A DNA stretch of 64,000 nucleotides from Pseudomonas izuensis (GTDB lineage: Bacteria > Pseudomonadota > Gammaproteobacteria > Pseudomonadales > Pseudomonadaceae), in NCBI RefSeq assembly GCF_009861505.1, contig NZ_WTFT01000002.1, forward strand, positions 124,001 through 188,000, read 5' to 3'. A model generated the notes under the pieces. The model was given only the letters and a program-made list of their open reading frames with translations, had not been told where the DNA came from and did not search any database. The position numbers and the translations under genes were made by a program. Positions 42,966 through 52,027 of this stretch are shown one piece after another (the first letter of the stretch is position 1; every line of letters starts with the position of its first letter).

Positions 42966-44455
42966 TAATGCTCCGGAACCCCGAGCGGTTGCTCGGCAGG
43001 TTTATCAGTAGGGGCCGGTAACGGCTTTTGCGGCACAGTCGGGCCAGCGCTGACGATGACCATTTTATCCGTGCTCAGGTGTTTGTTCAGTGCGGCCCTG
43101 ACTTGCTCCACGGTCAGGTCCTGGGACTGTTGCATGAAGTCTTCCAGATGACTCAACGGCAGGTTGTAGAAGCCGATCGCACCCAGTTGGCCGACGATGT
43201 CGGCATTGCTGGCGGTAGACAACGGAAAGCTGCCGGCCAGTTCGCGCTTGGCGTCGTCGAGTTCTTTTTCGGTCGGGCCGGTCTTGAGGTAGTCGGCGAG
43301 GACGTCCTGCACCAGCTTCAGGGTGCCTTCGCTCATTTCGGCGCGGGTCTGCAGGTTGATCATGAACGGGCCGCGCGCCTGCATCGGCGTGAAGCCCGAA
43401 TACACACCATAAGCCAGGCCACGCTTCTCGCGCACTTCGCTCATCAGTCGCGTGCCGAAACCGCCACCGCCGAGGATCTGGTTGCCCATGGACAGTGCCG
43501 CGTAATCCGGGTCATCCCGATCGATGCCCAGTTGCGCGAGCATCAGGTTGGTCTGTTTGGACGGGAATTCGATGTGGCCGATGCTGGCCTTGGGCTCGGC
43601 CGGTTGCGGGATTTTCGGCAGCGCCGGGCCTTTGGGCAGGGCAATGGATACCTGTGCGGCAATGGCTTCGGCCTCGGCGCGAGACAAGTCGCCGACCAGC
43701 GCAATGATCACATTACCCGCCGCATAGGCTTTTTCGTGGAACCCGCGCAGCTGCGCCAGAGTGACGGCGGGAACGGTTTTCGCCGTGCCGTCGCTGGCAT
43801 GGGCGTACGGATGATCGCCATACAAGCGGTTCATCAACTCAAGGCTGGCCAGCTTGCCGGGGTTCTGTTTCTGGTATTCGAAGCCGGCGAGCATCTGGTT
43901 TTTGATGCGGGTAAAGGAGTCGGCGGGGAAGGTCGGTTTGCCGACGACTTCGGCGAACAGCTTCAAGGCCGGTTCACGCTTGTCCACGGCGCTGAGGCTG
44001 CGCAGCGACGCGACGGCCATGTCTTTGTAGGCGCCGTTACCGAAATCGGCGCCCAGGCCTTCGAAGCCTTGGGCAATGGCGCTGACATCTTTGCCGGCCA
44101 CGCCTTCGTTCAGCATGGCGTTGGTCAGCAATGCCAGGCCAGGGGCGTCGCCATCCTGGCTGCTGCCGGCGGCAAAGATCAGGCGCATGTCGAACATGGG
44201 CAGCTCGCGGGCTTCGACGAACAGCACCTTGGCGCCTTCGGCGGTGTTCCAGGTTTGCACGTCGAGTTTGCGGTGGCTCGGTGACTTGCCGTTGAGTTCT
44301 GTCAACGATTGCAGCTTCTGGCTGGCCTTGGCCTTGTCCAGTGCTTCGCTGGCATTGGACTCGCCGGTCCTGGAAAAATAGAAGGCGGCAGACCCGATCA
44401 GGGCCACAGCGAGCAGGCTGACCAGGGCCAGCCGAGGTTTCTTGGATTCACTCAT
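42965..44455 (-). CDS. M16 peptidase, non-catalytic partner
   Basis: A 496-residue membrane-anchored protein of the pitrilysin family. Start at 44455 (MSESKKPRLALVSLLAV) follows a GGAGGAG ribosome site; an upstream ATG at 44479 is less likely. A signal anchor (about 9-27) places it in the periplasm. At the position of the zinc motif it has TNAMLNEGV, not HxxEH, so it lacks catalytic zinc ligands. It overlaps the active partner gene by 8 bp. The pair most likely forms a heterodimeric protease, as in related M16B systems (inference). Confidence 0.85.
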   Translation of the reverse strand: MSESKKPRLALVSLLAVALIGSAAFYFSRTGESNASEALDKAKASQKLQSLTELNGKSPSHRKLDVQTWNTAEGAKVLFVEARELPMFDMRLIFAAGSSQDGDAPGLALLTNAMLNEGVAGKDVSAIAQGFEGLGADFGNGAYKDMAVASLRSLSAVDKREPALKLFAEVVGKPTFPADSFTRIKNQMLAGFEYQKQNPGKLASLELMNRLYGDHPYAHASDGTAKTVPAVTLAQLRGFHEKAYAAGNVIIALVGDLSRAEAEAIAAQVSIALPKGPALPKIPQPAEPKASIGHIEFPSKQTNLMLAQLGIDRDDPDYAALSMGNQILGGGGFGTRLMSEVREKRGLAYGVYSGFTPMQARGPFMINLQTRAEMSEGTLKLVQDVLADYLKTGPTEKELDDAKRELAGSFPLSTASNADIVGQLGAIGFYNLPLSHLEDFMQQSQDLTVEQVRAALNKHLSTDKMVIVSAGPTVPQKPLPAPTDKPAEQPLGVPEH

Positions 44456-45803
44456 GAGTCGTCTCCTCCGGCAGTACATGGGCGACGCTGAGACGTTCGC
44501 GGGTGAAATACAGCTTGGCGGCTTTCTGGATATCTTCCGGTGTCACGCTTTCCAGCTCGGCGAGCTCGGTGTCCATCAACTTCCAGGACAAGCCGACCGT
44601 CTCCAGTTGGCCAATCGCGGTGGCCTGGCTGGTGATCGAGTCGCGCTCGTAAACCAGCCCGGCGATGACCTGCGCGCGCACGCGTTCCAGTTCTTCAGCG
44701 GACGGCGCGGTGGTTTTCAGTTGTTCGAGCAGTTTCCACAAACCGGCTTCGGCCTGGGCGATGGTCTTTTTCTTCTGGCTGTTGGGCGTGGCCGACAGGG
44801 AGAACAGGCTGTCGCCCCGGGTGTAGGCGTCATAACTCGACGAACCGCCGGACACCAGTTCTTCGCCACGCTCCAGTTGAGTCGGGATGCGCGCGCTGTA
44901 GCCACCGTCGAGCAGAGCGGAAATCAGGCGCAAGGCATTCACCGAGCGTTTGTCTTCGGTCGTGGCGATGCTCGGCACGTTGAACGCCAGCATCAGGCTG
45001 GGCAATTGGGTCTTCACGTGCAGGGTGATCTGCCGCTCGCCGGGCTCGGCCAGTTCCAGCGGAATCTTCGCCGGCGGCACGTCGCGCCTGGCGATCGGCC
45101 CGAAGTAACGCTGGGCCAGGGTTTTGACTTCGTCCGGGGTCACGTCACCGACCACCACCAGCGTGGCGTTGTTCGGCACGTACCAGGACTGATACCAGTG
45201 GCGCAGCTCTTCGACCTTCATGCGGTCCAGATCCGCCATCCAGCCGATGGTGGGCGTGTGGTAGCCGCTGGCCGGGTAAGCCATGGCCTTGAAACGCTCG
45301 TAGGCCTTGGACATCGGCTTGTCGTCGGTACGCAGCCGACGTTCTTCCTTGATGACTTCGATCTCGCGGGCGAACTCGTCGGCCGGCAGGCGCAGGCTGG
45401 CCATGCGGTCGGCTTCAAGCTCGAAGGCCACGCCCAGGCGGTCGCGGGCCAGTACCTGGTAATAGGCGGTGAAATCGTCGCTGGTGAAAGCGTTTTCTTC
45501 GGCGCCAAGGTCGCGCAGGATCAGCGAGGCTTCGCCAGGGCCGACTTTCTCGCTGCCCTTGAACATCATGTGTTCCAGGGCGTGGGACAGACCGGTCTGC
45601 CCAGGGGTTTCGTAGCTGGAGCCGACCTTGTACCAGACCTGGGAAACCACCACCGGAGCGCGATGATCTTCGCGCACGACGACCTTCAAACCATTGTCGA
45701 GGGTAAATTCGTGGGTGGGTTGTGGATCTGCAGCCAAGGCTGAGAGGGGCAGACAAACTGTGCTGAGCAGCAGGCCTGCGGCGCGGCGGGCTAGAGCATT
45801 CAT
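44448..45803 (-). CDS. M16 zinc peptidase, catalytic partner
   Basis: A 451-residue secreted or periplasmic zinc protease. The signal peptide is cut after about Ala24 (LPLSALA). The inverted zinc motif HALEH is at 74-78, with the downstream Glu in a typical M16 region (EENAFTSDDFTAYY). It is first in a three-gene minus-strand run with the inactive partner and rsmD. Likely role: degradation of periplasmic peptides or envelope quality control; the substrate is unknown. The 343 bp upstream, to ftsY, are divergent and carry no recognisable ORF. Confidence 0.88.
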   Translation of the reverse strand: MNALARRAAGLLLSTVCLPLSALAADPQPTHEFTLDNGLKVVVREDHRAPVVVSQVWYKVGSSYETPGQTGLSHALEHMMFKGSEKVGPGEASLILRDLGAEENAFTSDDFTAYYQVLARDRLGVAFELEADRMASLRLPADEFAREIEVIKEERRLRTDDKPMSKAYERFKAMAYPASGYHTPTIGWMADLDRMKVEELRHWYQSWYVPNNATLVVVGDVTPDEVKTLAQRYFGPIARRDVPPAKIPLELAEPGERQITLHVKTQLPSLMLAFNVPSIATTEDKRSVNALRLISALLDGGYSARIPTQLERGEELVSGGSSSYDAYTRGDSLFSLSATPNSQKKKTIAQAEAGLWKLLEQLKTTAPSAEELERVRAQVIAGLVYERDSITSQATAIGQLETVGLSWKLMDTELAELESVTPEDIQKAAKLYFTRERLSVAHVLPEETTHE

Positions 45804-46146
45804 TCGTTTTTAAACCTGTTGGGCTGCCCGCTTGGTCTTAGCCTAGGCGGGCGAGGAGGTGCTAGGATACTGATCCGTTTTACTGGCGGCCACGCCTATC
45901 AGGCCTTTGTGTTTGATCAGGTTGTATGGGTTTTCGGCAGAAGACTGGGTTTTGTCAACTAAACTCTGCTTTTTCACCGATTTTGCCGCTTTAGTCCTTC
46001 GTGAAATCGTTTCCGTGAGGTGCCGTTCGCACCTCGACAAAATGTTGCGCGTGAACAAGCTGCGTCAATCGCAGTCTGTTCTGCATCGAATATTTATTTG
46101 CCGGGGCGCCCGTTGGCGCGTCGCTACCGTGAGATAGCCGTCCCCC
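45804..46146. other. Divergent intergenic region, M16 / ftsY
   Basis: A 343-bp region without a convincing gene. The plus-strand frame 45907-46137 is open for 76 codons but has no ribosome site, a random composition and no recognisable domain. The region should hold the promoters of the M16 unit and of ftsYEX. I see an AT-richer middle part (45900-45990) but no -35/-10 pair I would defend, and no REP repeat. Confidence 0.6.
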
Positions 46147-47673
46147 ATGTTTGGTTCCAACGACGACAAGAAGACCCCAGCTGCGGCTGGCGAGAAAAAA
46201 AGCCTGTTCGGATGGCTGCGCAAAAAGCCGCAGGAACCCGCCGTCGAACAGCCACAACCACTTTCCGAGCCAACACCTGCGCCGGTACCGGTAATAGACG
46301 CCGAGCCTGCGCCGGCAGTATTGCCGATCGCCGACCCGGTGCTGCAACCGGTGGTGGAAGTCGAACCTGAAATCGTGGCCGAACAGCCTCTGCCTCCAGT
46401 CGCCAAGCCGTGGCTGACCTTGCCTGTGGCGGAAGAGCCGGTGGCACTGGTCGTGGACGACTTGGCGCCGCACGTTACACCGCCGATTCCAGCACCACCC
46501 GTGTTTTCACCTGAGCCGGTTCAAGCGCCGGTGGTTGAACCGGTTGTGGCGCCCGTGGTTGTCGCCGAGCCTGTGCCCGTTGCGCCCGTTGCGCCCGTTG
46601 CGCCTGTTGCTCCAGAACCTGTGATTCCTGCATTCGTTGCTCCGGCCGCACCGGTTGTTCAAGCACCGGCACCGATTGTCGCTGCGCCTATTGTTGTTCC
46701 CGCAGAAACCCCGGTCGAGCCACCACGCACCGAAGAAACCAAAGCCGGGTTCTTCGCCCGCCTCAAGCAAGGCCTGTCCAAGACCAGCGCCAGCATCGGC
46801 GAAGGCATGGCCAGCCTGTTCCTGGGCAAGAAGGCCATCGATGACGAGTTGCTCGATGATCTCGAAACCCGTCTGCTGACCGCTGACGTCGGTGTGGAAG
46901 CCACTTCGGTGATCATCCAGCGCCTGACCCAGAAGGTCGCGCGTAAAGAGCTGGCCGATTCCGATGCGCTGTACAAATCCTTGCAGGGCGAGCTGTCGGC
47001 AATGCTCAAGCCCGTCGAGCAACCGCTGAAAATCACCTCGCAGAACAAGCCGTTCGTGATTCTCGTCGTCGGTGTCAACGGTGCCGGCAAGACCACCACC
47101 ATCGGCAAGCTGGCGAAGAAGCTGCAGCTGGAAGGCAAGAAAGTCATGCTTGCTGCTGGCGATACTTTCCGTGCCGCGGCGGTCGAGCAATTGCAGGTCT
47201 GGGGCGAGCGCAACAAGATTCCGGTCATCGCCCAGCACACCGGCGCCGATTCCGCTTCGGTGATTTTCGACGCCGTGCAGGCCGCCAAGGCCCGTGGCAT
47301 TGATGTGTTGATCGCCGACACCGCCGGTCGCCTGCACACCAAAGACAACCTGATGGAAGAGCTGAAGAAGGTTCGCCGGGTAATCGGCAAGCTCGACGCC
47401 GACGCGCCTCACGAAGTGCTGCTGGTACTCGACGCCGGCACCGGCCAGAACGCCATCAACCAGGCCAAGCAATTCAACCAGACCGTCGCATTGACCGGCT
47501 TGGCGCTGACCAAGCTCGATGGCACCGCCAAGGGCGGGGTGATTTTTGCCCTGGCCAAGCAGTTTGGCCTGCCGATTCGTTATATCGGCGTCGGTGAAGG
47601 CATCGACGATTTGCGCACCTTTGAAGCTGAACCCTTTGTCCAGGCACTGTTTGCCGAGCGGGAGCGTTCATGA
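46147..47673 (+). CDS. ftsY: Signal recognition particle receptor FtsY
   Basis: GTPase that docks SRP-ribosome complexes at the inner membrane for co-translational insertion. It has 508 residues. The N-terminal A domain (about 1-195) is acidic and very rich in Pro, Val and Ala, with micro-repeats. The N domain follows (about 200-290). The G domain has G1 GVNGAGKTTT (309-318), DTAGRLHT, and TKLDGTAKGG. The ATG at 46147 is preceded by a weak ribosome site. Operon head of ftsY-ftsE-ftsX, with ATGA overlaps throughout. Confidence 0.97.
   Translation: MFGSNDDKKTPAAAGEKKSLFGWLRKKPQEPAVEQPQPLSEPTPAPVPVIDAEPAPAVLPIADPVLQPVVEVEPEIVAEQPLPPVAKPWLTLPVAEEPVALVVDDLAPHVTPPIPAPPVFSPEPVQAPVVEPVVAPVVVAEPVPVAPVAPVAPVAPEPVIPAFVAPAAPVVQAPAPIVAAPIVVPAETPVEPPRTEETKAGFFARLKQGLSKTSASIGEGMASLFLGKKAIDDELLDDLETRLLTADVGVEATSVIIQRLTQKVARKELADSDALYKSLQGELSAMLKPVEQPLKITSQNKPFVILVVGVNGAGKTTTIGKLAKKLQLEGKKVMLAAGDTFRAAAVEQLQVWGERNKIPVIAQHTGADSASVIFDAVQAAKARGIDVLIADTAGRLHTKDNLMEELKKVRRVIGKLDADAPHEVLLVLDAGTGQNAINQAKQFNQTVALTGLALTKLDGTAKGGVIFALAKQFGLPIRYIGVGEGIDDLRTFEAEPFVQALFAERERS
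46576..46611 (+). repeat. Tandem 9-bp repeats within ftsY
   Basis: Three identical CCCGTTGCG units (46576-46602) and one variant CCTGTTGCT (46603-46611) encode Pro-Val-Ala four times in the linker-like A domain. In-frame copy changes would be tolerated, so the length may vary between strains. Confidence 0.85.
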
Positions 47674-48341
47674 TTCGTTTCGAACAGGTCGGTAAACGCT
47701 ACCCGAACGGTCACGTCGGCTTGCATGAGCTGAGCTTTCGAGTCCGTCGGGGCGAGTTTTTGTTTGTCACCGGCCATTCCGGCGCTGGTAAAAGCACCTT
47801 GTTGCGGTTGTTGCTGGCCATGGAGCGTCCGACCAGCGGCAAGCTGCTGCTGGCCGGGCAGGATCTGAGCACCATCAGCAATGCGCAGATTCCGTTTCTG
47901 CGCCGACAGATCGGCGTAGTGTTCCAGAACCACCAATTGTTGTTCGATCGCACCGTATTCAATAACGTCGCGTTGCCGTTGCAGATACTGGGCCTGTCCA
48001 AGGCCGAAGTCGCCAAGCGCGTGGATTCGGCTCTGGAGCGCGTGGCGCTGTCGGACAAGACCGATTTGTATCCCGGCGATTTGTCCACCGGTCAGCAACA
48101 GCGCGTCGGCATCGCCCGTGCCATCGTTCACCGCCCGGCCCTGCTGCTGGCGGACGAACCGACCGGTAACCTCGACCCACGCCTGGCGGCGGAAATCATG
48201 GGTGTGTTCGAAGACATCAACCGTCTGGGCACCAGCGTGCTGATCGCCAGTCACGACCTGGCCCTGATCGCGCGCATGCGTCACCGCATGCTGACCTTGC
48301 AGCGCGGTCGATTGATCGGCGACGGGGAGGCCGGCGTATGA
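47670..48341 (+). CDS. ftsE: Cell-division ABC ATPase FtsE
   Basis: Cytoplasmic ATPase of the FtsEX complex, which drives septal peptidoglycan hydrolysis through periplasmic activators. It has 223 residues. Walker A GHSGAGKSTLLRLLL (about 36-50), signature LSTGQQQRVGIARAI, Walker B LLLADEPTGNLD. It overlaps ftsY and ftsX by ATGA. No cell-division hydrolase gene is adjacent. Confidence 0.97.
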   Translation: MIRFEQVGKRYPNGHVGLHELSFRVRRGEFLFVTGHSGAGKSTLLRLLLAMERPTSGKLLLAGQDLSTISNAQIPFLRRQIGVVFQNHQLLFDRTVFNNVALPLQILGLSKAEVAKRVDSALERVALSDKTDLYPGDLSTGQQQRVGIARAIVHRPALLLADEPTGNLDPRLAAEIMGVFEDINRLGTSVLIASHDLALIARMRHRMLTLQRGRLIGDGEAGV

Positions 48342-49360
48342 GTGCAACACGTAGTCCCAAGGTTTCCGAGCGTGTGGCGCCGAAAGCCGCCGACCCGCAG
48401 CCGCAGAAGAAAAAACACGACGATGACGATGGGCCGGACTTTGCCACGTTGTTTCGTGCGTGGATCGAAAGTCATCGCGCCAGTCTGCTGGACAGTCTGC
48501 GTCGTCTGGGCAAGCAACCCATCGGCAGCTTTTTCACCTGCCTGGTGATGGCGGTGGCCCTGAGTTTGCCTATGGGGCTGTCACTTTTGCTAAGTAACGT
48601 GGAACGTCTGGGCGGTTCGTGGCAACGCGCGGCGCAGATTTCCCTGTACCTGCAACTCGAAGCCAGTCCGGCTGATGGCGAGGCGCTGCGCGAGCAAATC
48701 AAGGGCATGCCCGGCGTGGCCGATGCCGAGTACGTCGGTCGGGACCAGGCGCTGGAAGAGTTCCAGCAACAATCCGGTCTGGGCGAGGCGCTCAAGGAGT
48801 TGCCGGAGAATCCGCTGCCGGGCGTGGTGTTGGTGACGCCAAATGAAGTCGACAAGCCCGCGCTTGAAGCATTAAGACAAAAACTTTCCGAGTTGCCGAA
48901 GGTACAACAGGCGCAGCTTGATCTAGTCTGGGTCGAGCGTCTGGCAGCGATCCTCAAGCTGGGTGACCGTTTTGTCTTCGGTCTGACCGTGCTTCTGGTT
49001 TCTGCATTACTTTTGGTGATAGGCAATACCATTCGTCTTCATATTGAAAACCGCCGCACAGAGATAGAAGTGATTAAACTCGTCGGCGGCACTGACAGTT
49101 ATGTGCGCAGGCCCTTCCTTTATATGGGCGCGCTTTATGGCTTTGGTGCGGGGATTTTTTCCTGGGGCGTGTTGGCGTTCGGCCTGAACTGGCTGAACGA
49201 CGCGGTGGTCGGGCTGGCCGGTTTGTACGGTAGCGATTTTGCGCTGGCCGGTGTGCCGGTAGCCGACGGTCTGTCTCTCTTGCTTGGCGCGGTGCTGTTG
49301 GGGTATATCGGTGCTTGGATTGCAGTCGCTCGCCACCTGAGGGAGCTTGCGCCAAAGTAA
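48338..49360 (+). CDS. ftsX: Cell-division membrane protein FtsX
   Basis: Integral partner of FtsE, 340 residues. A long Lys/Asp-rich cytoplasmic head (about 1-60, with KKKHDDDDG) precedes the first helix (FFTCLVMAVALSLPMGLSLLL). A periplasmic domain (about 100-200) that recruits hydrolase activators follows. Three more helices lie at about 210-230, 265-285 and 305-330. FtsX heads of this length are usual in pseudomonads. rpoH follows after 113 bp with its own promoter signals. Confidence 0.95.
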   Translation: MSATRSPKVSERVAPKAADPQPQKKKHDDDDGPDFATLFRAWIESHRASLLDSLRRLGKQPIGSFFTCLVMAVALSLPMGLSLLLSNVERLGGSWQRAAQISLYLQLEASPADGEALREQIKGMPGVADAEYVGRDQALEEFQQQSGLGEALKELPENPLPGVVLVTPNEVDKPALEALRQKLSELPKVQQAQLDLVWVERLAAILKLGDRFVFGLTVLLVSALLLVIGNTIRLHIENRRTEIEVIKLVGGTDSYVRRPFLYMGALYGFGAGIFSWGVLAFGLNWLNDAVVGLAGLYGSDFALAGVPVADGLSLLLGAVLLGYIGAWIAVARHLRELAPK

Positions 49361-49397
49361 TATCATTTTGCTCGTATTGACCTTTCAGCGTTTTTGG

Positions 49398-49424
49398 GAA
49401 CTTGTTCTTCGGTTTCCGGTCAAT
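49398..49424 (+). promoter_or_regulatory. Putative AlgU/sigma-E type promoter of rpoH
   Basis: A -35 GAACTT (49398-49403) and a -10 TCAAT (49420-49424), with 16 bp between, match the GAACTT-N16-TCnnA pattern of AlgU (sigma-22) promoters, except for the last -10 base. The site lies about 50 bp before the rpoH ATG. P. aeruginosa rpoH is known to have an AlgU-dependent promoter, which agrees. Confidence 0.6.
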
Positions 49425-49473
49425 TTCGGCAGTGCTTAACTGCACGAGTTATGTAAGTCGGAGGTTTTTTCGT

Positions 49474-50328
49474 ATGACCAATTCTTTGCAGCCTGCATAT
49501 GCTCTGGTCCCGGGTGCGAACCTGGAGGCCTATGTGCACACGGTGAACAGCATTCCTTTGCTGACGCCGGAGCAGGAGCGTGAACTGGCCGAGAGTCTCT
49601 ATTATGAGCAGGATCTTGAGGCGGCTCGGCAGATGGTGCTCGCCCACCTGCGTTTTGTCGTACATATTGCTCGTAGCTATTCCGGCTACGGGTTGGCTCA
49701 GGCTGACCTGATCCAGGAAGGTAACGTTGGCCTGATGAAGGCTGTGAAACGCTTCAACCCGGAAATGGGTGTACGCCTGGTGTCCTTTGCTGTGCACTGG
49801 ATCAAGGCTGAAATCCACGAATTCATCCTGCGTAATTGGCGGATCGTGAAAGTCGCGACCACCAAGGCCCAGCGCAAGTTGTTCTTCAACCTGCGCAGCC
49901 AGAAGAAGCGTCTGGCCTGGTTGAACAACGAGGAAGTCCATCGCGTGGCGGAAAGCCTTGGCGTAGAGCCGCGGGAAGTACGCGAGATGGAAAGCCGCCT
50001 GACCGGCCACGACATGGCTTTCGATCCGGCGGCAGAAGCTGACGACGACAGTGCTTTCCAGTCGCCGGCCAACTACCTGGAAGACCACCGGTACGACCCG
50101 GCCCGTCAACTGGAAGATGCCGACTGGAGCGACAACTCCAACCACAACCTGCACGAAGCGCTGGAAGTGCTGGACGACCGCAGCCGTGACATCCTCTACC
50201 AGCGCTGGCTGGCGGAAGAAAAAGCCACGCTGCACGACCTGGCGCAGAAGTACAACGTGTCGGCCGAGCGTATTCGCCAGCTTGAAAAGAGCGCGATGAA
50301 CAAGCTCAAGTTGTCGATCGCCGCATAA
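49474..50328 (+). CDS. rpoH: Heat-shock sigma factor RpoH
   Basis: Sigma-32, 284 residues when started at 49474 ([20 protein letters not shown]), which follows a strong ribosome site (CGGAGG). Region 2 has [20 protein letters not shown] and [20 protein letters not shown]. The RpoH box [14 protein letters not shown], unique to heat-shock sigmas and needed for chaperone control, is near residue 132-145. Region 4 has [21 protein letters not shown] perfect intrinsic terminator follows. The position after ftsYEX is conserved. Confidence 0.97.
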   Translation: MTNSLQPAYALVPGANLEAYVHTVNSIPLLTPEQERELAESLYYEQDLEAARQMVLAHLRFVVHIARSYSGYGLAQADLIQEGNVGLMKAVKRFNPEMGVRLVSFAVHWIKAEIHEFILRNWRIVKVATTKAQRKLFFNLRSQKKRLAWLNNEEVHRVAESLGVEPREVREMESRLTGHDMAFDPAAEADDDSAFQSPANYLEDHRYDPARQLEDADWSDNSNHNLHEALEVLDDRSRDILYQRWLAEEKATLHDLAQKYNVSAERIRQLEKSAMNKLKLSIAA

Positions 50329-50345
50329 CCTGGGCAACGGCAATA

Positions 50346-50378
50346 AAAAACGCCCCGATCATTGATCGGGGCGTTTTT
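50346..50378 (+). terminator. rpoH terminator
   Basis: CGCCCCGATC (50351-50360) and GATCGGGGCG (50364-50373) form a perfect 10-bp stem with a 3-base loop, flanked by an A-tract and a T-tract. It is a strong intrinsic terminator and may work in both directions. Confidence 0.94.
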
Positions 50379-50410
50379 GTTTGTGTCCACTGTTTTGCAT
50401 CACACCGAAA

Positions 50411-50504
50411 CCTGTAGGAGCAAGGCTTGCCCGCGATGGCGGAGTGTCAGTCGATGGTGATAGTGACCGATACTCCGCCATCGCGGGCAAGCCTTGCTCC
50501 TACA
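50411..50504. repeat. REP pair with extended symmetry
   Basis: Copies 50411-50440 and about 50476-50504 have GCAAGGCTTGCCCGC stems and outward CTGTAGGAG ends. The symmetry continues inward as GATGGCGGAGT and ACTCCGCCATC, so nearly the whole 94-bp unit folds as one long hairpin. It lies in the convergent rpoH-mtgA gap after the terminator. Confidence 0.9.
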
Positions 50505-50517
50505 TAGGGCGTGCGTG

Positions 50518-51240
50518 TTATTGAGACCATGGCGCCCGGCGAGAATCATTGAGTTCCACCAGATAACTGTCACCACCGAGCTGACTCATCTGCCGCCGAA
50601 TCCAGCCTGCACGCCGCGCCACGTAAGAAGTCGGATGGCTGGCGCTCCATACTCGCGGGTTCGGCAATACAGCGGCCAGCAGGCTGGATTGCTGGCGACT
50701 GAGACCCTTTGCACTCACGCCGAAGTGATGCCTGGCCGCCGCTTCGGCACCAAACACCCCGTCATCCCATTCGGCACTGTTGAGATACACCTCAAGAATC
50801 CGCTGCTTGGGCCAGAGCACTTCGATCAATCCCGTAAACCAGGCTTCCAGGCCTTTGCGCAGCCAGCTGCGACCGGACCACAGAAACAGGTTCTTCGAGA
50901 CTTGCTGGCTCAGGGTGCTGGCGCCGCGAATCGTACCGCCGAGTTCGTTGTGGGCCAGGGCAGCCTGAATGGCGCCGAAGTCGAAACCCCAGTGCTCCGG
51001 GAATTTTTGATCTTCGCCCGCAATCACCGCGACTTTCAGGTCGTCGGAGATGTCCTCCCACGGCGTCCAGGTGCGTTGCAGGTCGATGGGCTCGCCGTCG
51101 AACCAGGATTCGATCTTGCGCTCGACCATCAGCGCCGTCCCCGGTGGTGGCACCACGCGGAAAATCAGCACCAGCAATACGCTGCCGCCCATGAACCAGA
51201 GCACGGCCTTCGTGAAACGACGGAAATATAAACGCAGCAT
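50518..51240 (-). CDS. mtgA: Monofunctional peptidoglycan glycosyltransferase
   Basis: Polymerises lipid II glycan strands without a transpeptidase domain; family 51 glycosyltransferase, 240 residues. A single N-terminal membrane anchor (about 12-32, VLWFMGGSVLLVLIFRVVPP) positions it at the periplasmic face. Catalytic Glu in AGEDQKFPEHWGFD (near 75); the donor motif is RGASTLSQQVSKNLFLW; KGLEAWFT follows. Lone gene divergent from DUF423. Confidence 0.95.
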   Translation of the reverse strand: MLRLYFRRFTKAVLWFMGGSVLLVLIFRVVPPPGTALMVERKIESWFDGEPIDLQRTWTPWEDISDDLKVAVIAGEDQKFPEHWGFDFGAIQAALAHNELGGTIRGASTLSQQVSKNLFLWSGRSWLRKGLEAWFTGLIEVLWPKQRILEVYLNSAEWDDGVFGAEAAARHHFGVSAKGLSRQQSSLLAAVLPNPRVWSASHPTSYVARRAGWIRRQMSQLGGDSYLVELNDSRRAPWSQ

Positions 51241-51314
51241 AGAGATGGCTTGGCCGAACCTGTTGAGCGAGCCATTATACAGACCCTGTTGATCGAGTCT
51301 GACTGGAGTTCTTC

Positions 51315-51695
51315 ATGCTGCGTGGCTTTCTGATGCTGGCCGCTTTTTTCGGCTTCACCGGAGTCGGGCTTGGGGCCTTTGCGGCCCATGGCCTGAAAAA
51401 CCGCTTGAGTGCCGAGTATCTGGCGATCTTCCACACCGGCGTCACCTATCAACTGGTGCATACCCTCGCGCTGCTGGGCGTGGCGCTGCTGGCCACACAG
51501 ATTCCGGGTCGACTCGTCACTTGGGCCGGCGCCTCCTTTGCCATCGGCATCCTGCTGTTCTCCGGTAGCCTGTACCTGCTCACACTGACCGGTGTCAGCA
51601 AGCTCGGCATCGTCACCCCGTTCGGCGGCCTGGCCTTCCTCGCGGGCTGGCTCTGCCTGGGCCTCGCCGCCTGGCGTTTGCCATTGACCGCTTGA
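51315..51695 (+). CDS. DUF423 membrane protein
   Basis: A 126-residue protein with four helices (about 5-25, 43-62, 70-92, 98-118). GVGLGAFAAHGLKNRLS and FHTGVTYQLVHTLALLGVAL are the DUF423 signatures. Function unknown; it is widespread in proteobacteria. It is on the same strand as thiS, 71 bp upstream, and could share its transcript, but an AAATGA-rich gap with its own possible promoter lies between. Confidence 0.85.
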   Translation: MLRGFLMLAAFFGFTGVGLGAFAAHGLKNRLSAEYLAIFHTGVTYQLVHTLALLGVALLATQIPGRLVTWAGASFAIGILLFSGSLYLLTLTGVSKLGIVTPFGGLAFLAGWLCLGLAAWRLPLTA

Positions 51696-51766
51696 CGCTT
51701 ATTGCTGACCTTTAGGTCACGATCGGGCTAGAATGCCAGCCCCAAAAAATGATGGCGGCATCCGGC

Positions 51767-51967
51767 ATGCGCATTCAGTTGAACGGCGAATCCTTTGAAC
51801 TGCCCGACGGTGAAACCGTTGCGGCCCTGCTGACCCGTCTGGACCTGACCGGGCGCCGTGTGGCAGTCGAACTCAATCTGGATATCGTCCCGCGCAGTCA
51901 GCATGCCGATACCACACTCAATGACGGCGATAACGTCGAAGTGGTGCACGCCATCGGCGGCGGCTAG
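51767..51967 (+). CDS. thiS: Sulfur carrier protein ThiS
   Basis: Ubiquitin-fold sulfur carrier that forms a C-terminal thiocarboxylate and feeds ThiG. Start at 51767 ([15 protein letters not shown]) gives 66 residues and the required Gly-Gly end (AIGGG); the frame is open to 51749 upstream but only the later ATG fits known ThiS. It is 60 bp before thiG. The adenylating enzyme and the thiH/thiO partner are not in this window. Confidence 0.94.
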   Translation: MRIQLNGESFELPDGETVAALLTRLDLTGRRVAVELNLDIVPRSQHADTTLNDGDNVEVVHAIGGG

Positions 51968-52027
51968 TCGCCTCGGCCGAGTGGCCACAGAATTCTGCAA
52001 GAACCTCACCCCTACAGAGGATTTCCC

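Noticed and set aside
45907..46137. 76-codon plus-strand frame upstream of ftsY
   Set aside because: There is no ribosome site or conserved feature; likely an untranslated leader or spacer.
49377..49405. Sigma-70 promoter for rpoH starting with TTGACC
   Set aside because: No acceptable -10 was found at 16-18 bp; the AlgU-type pair fits better.
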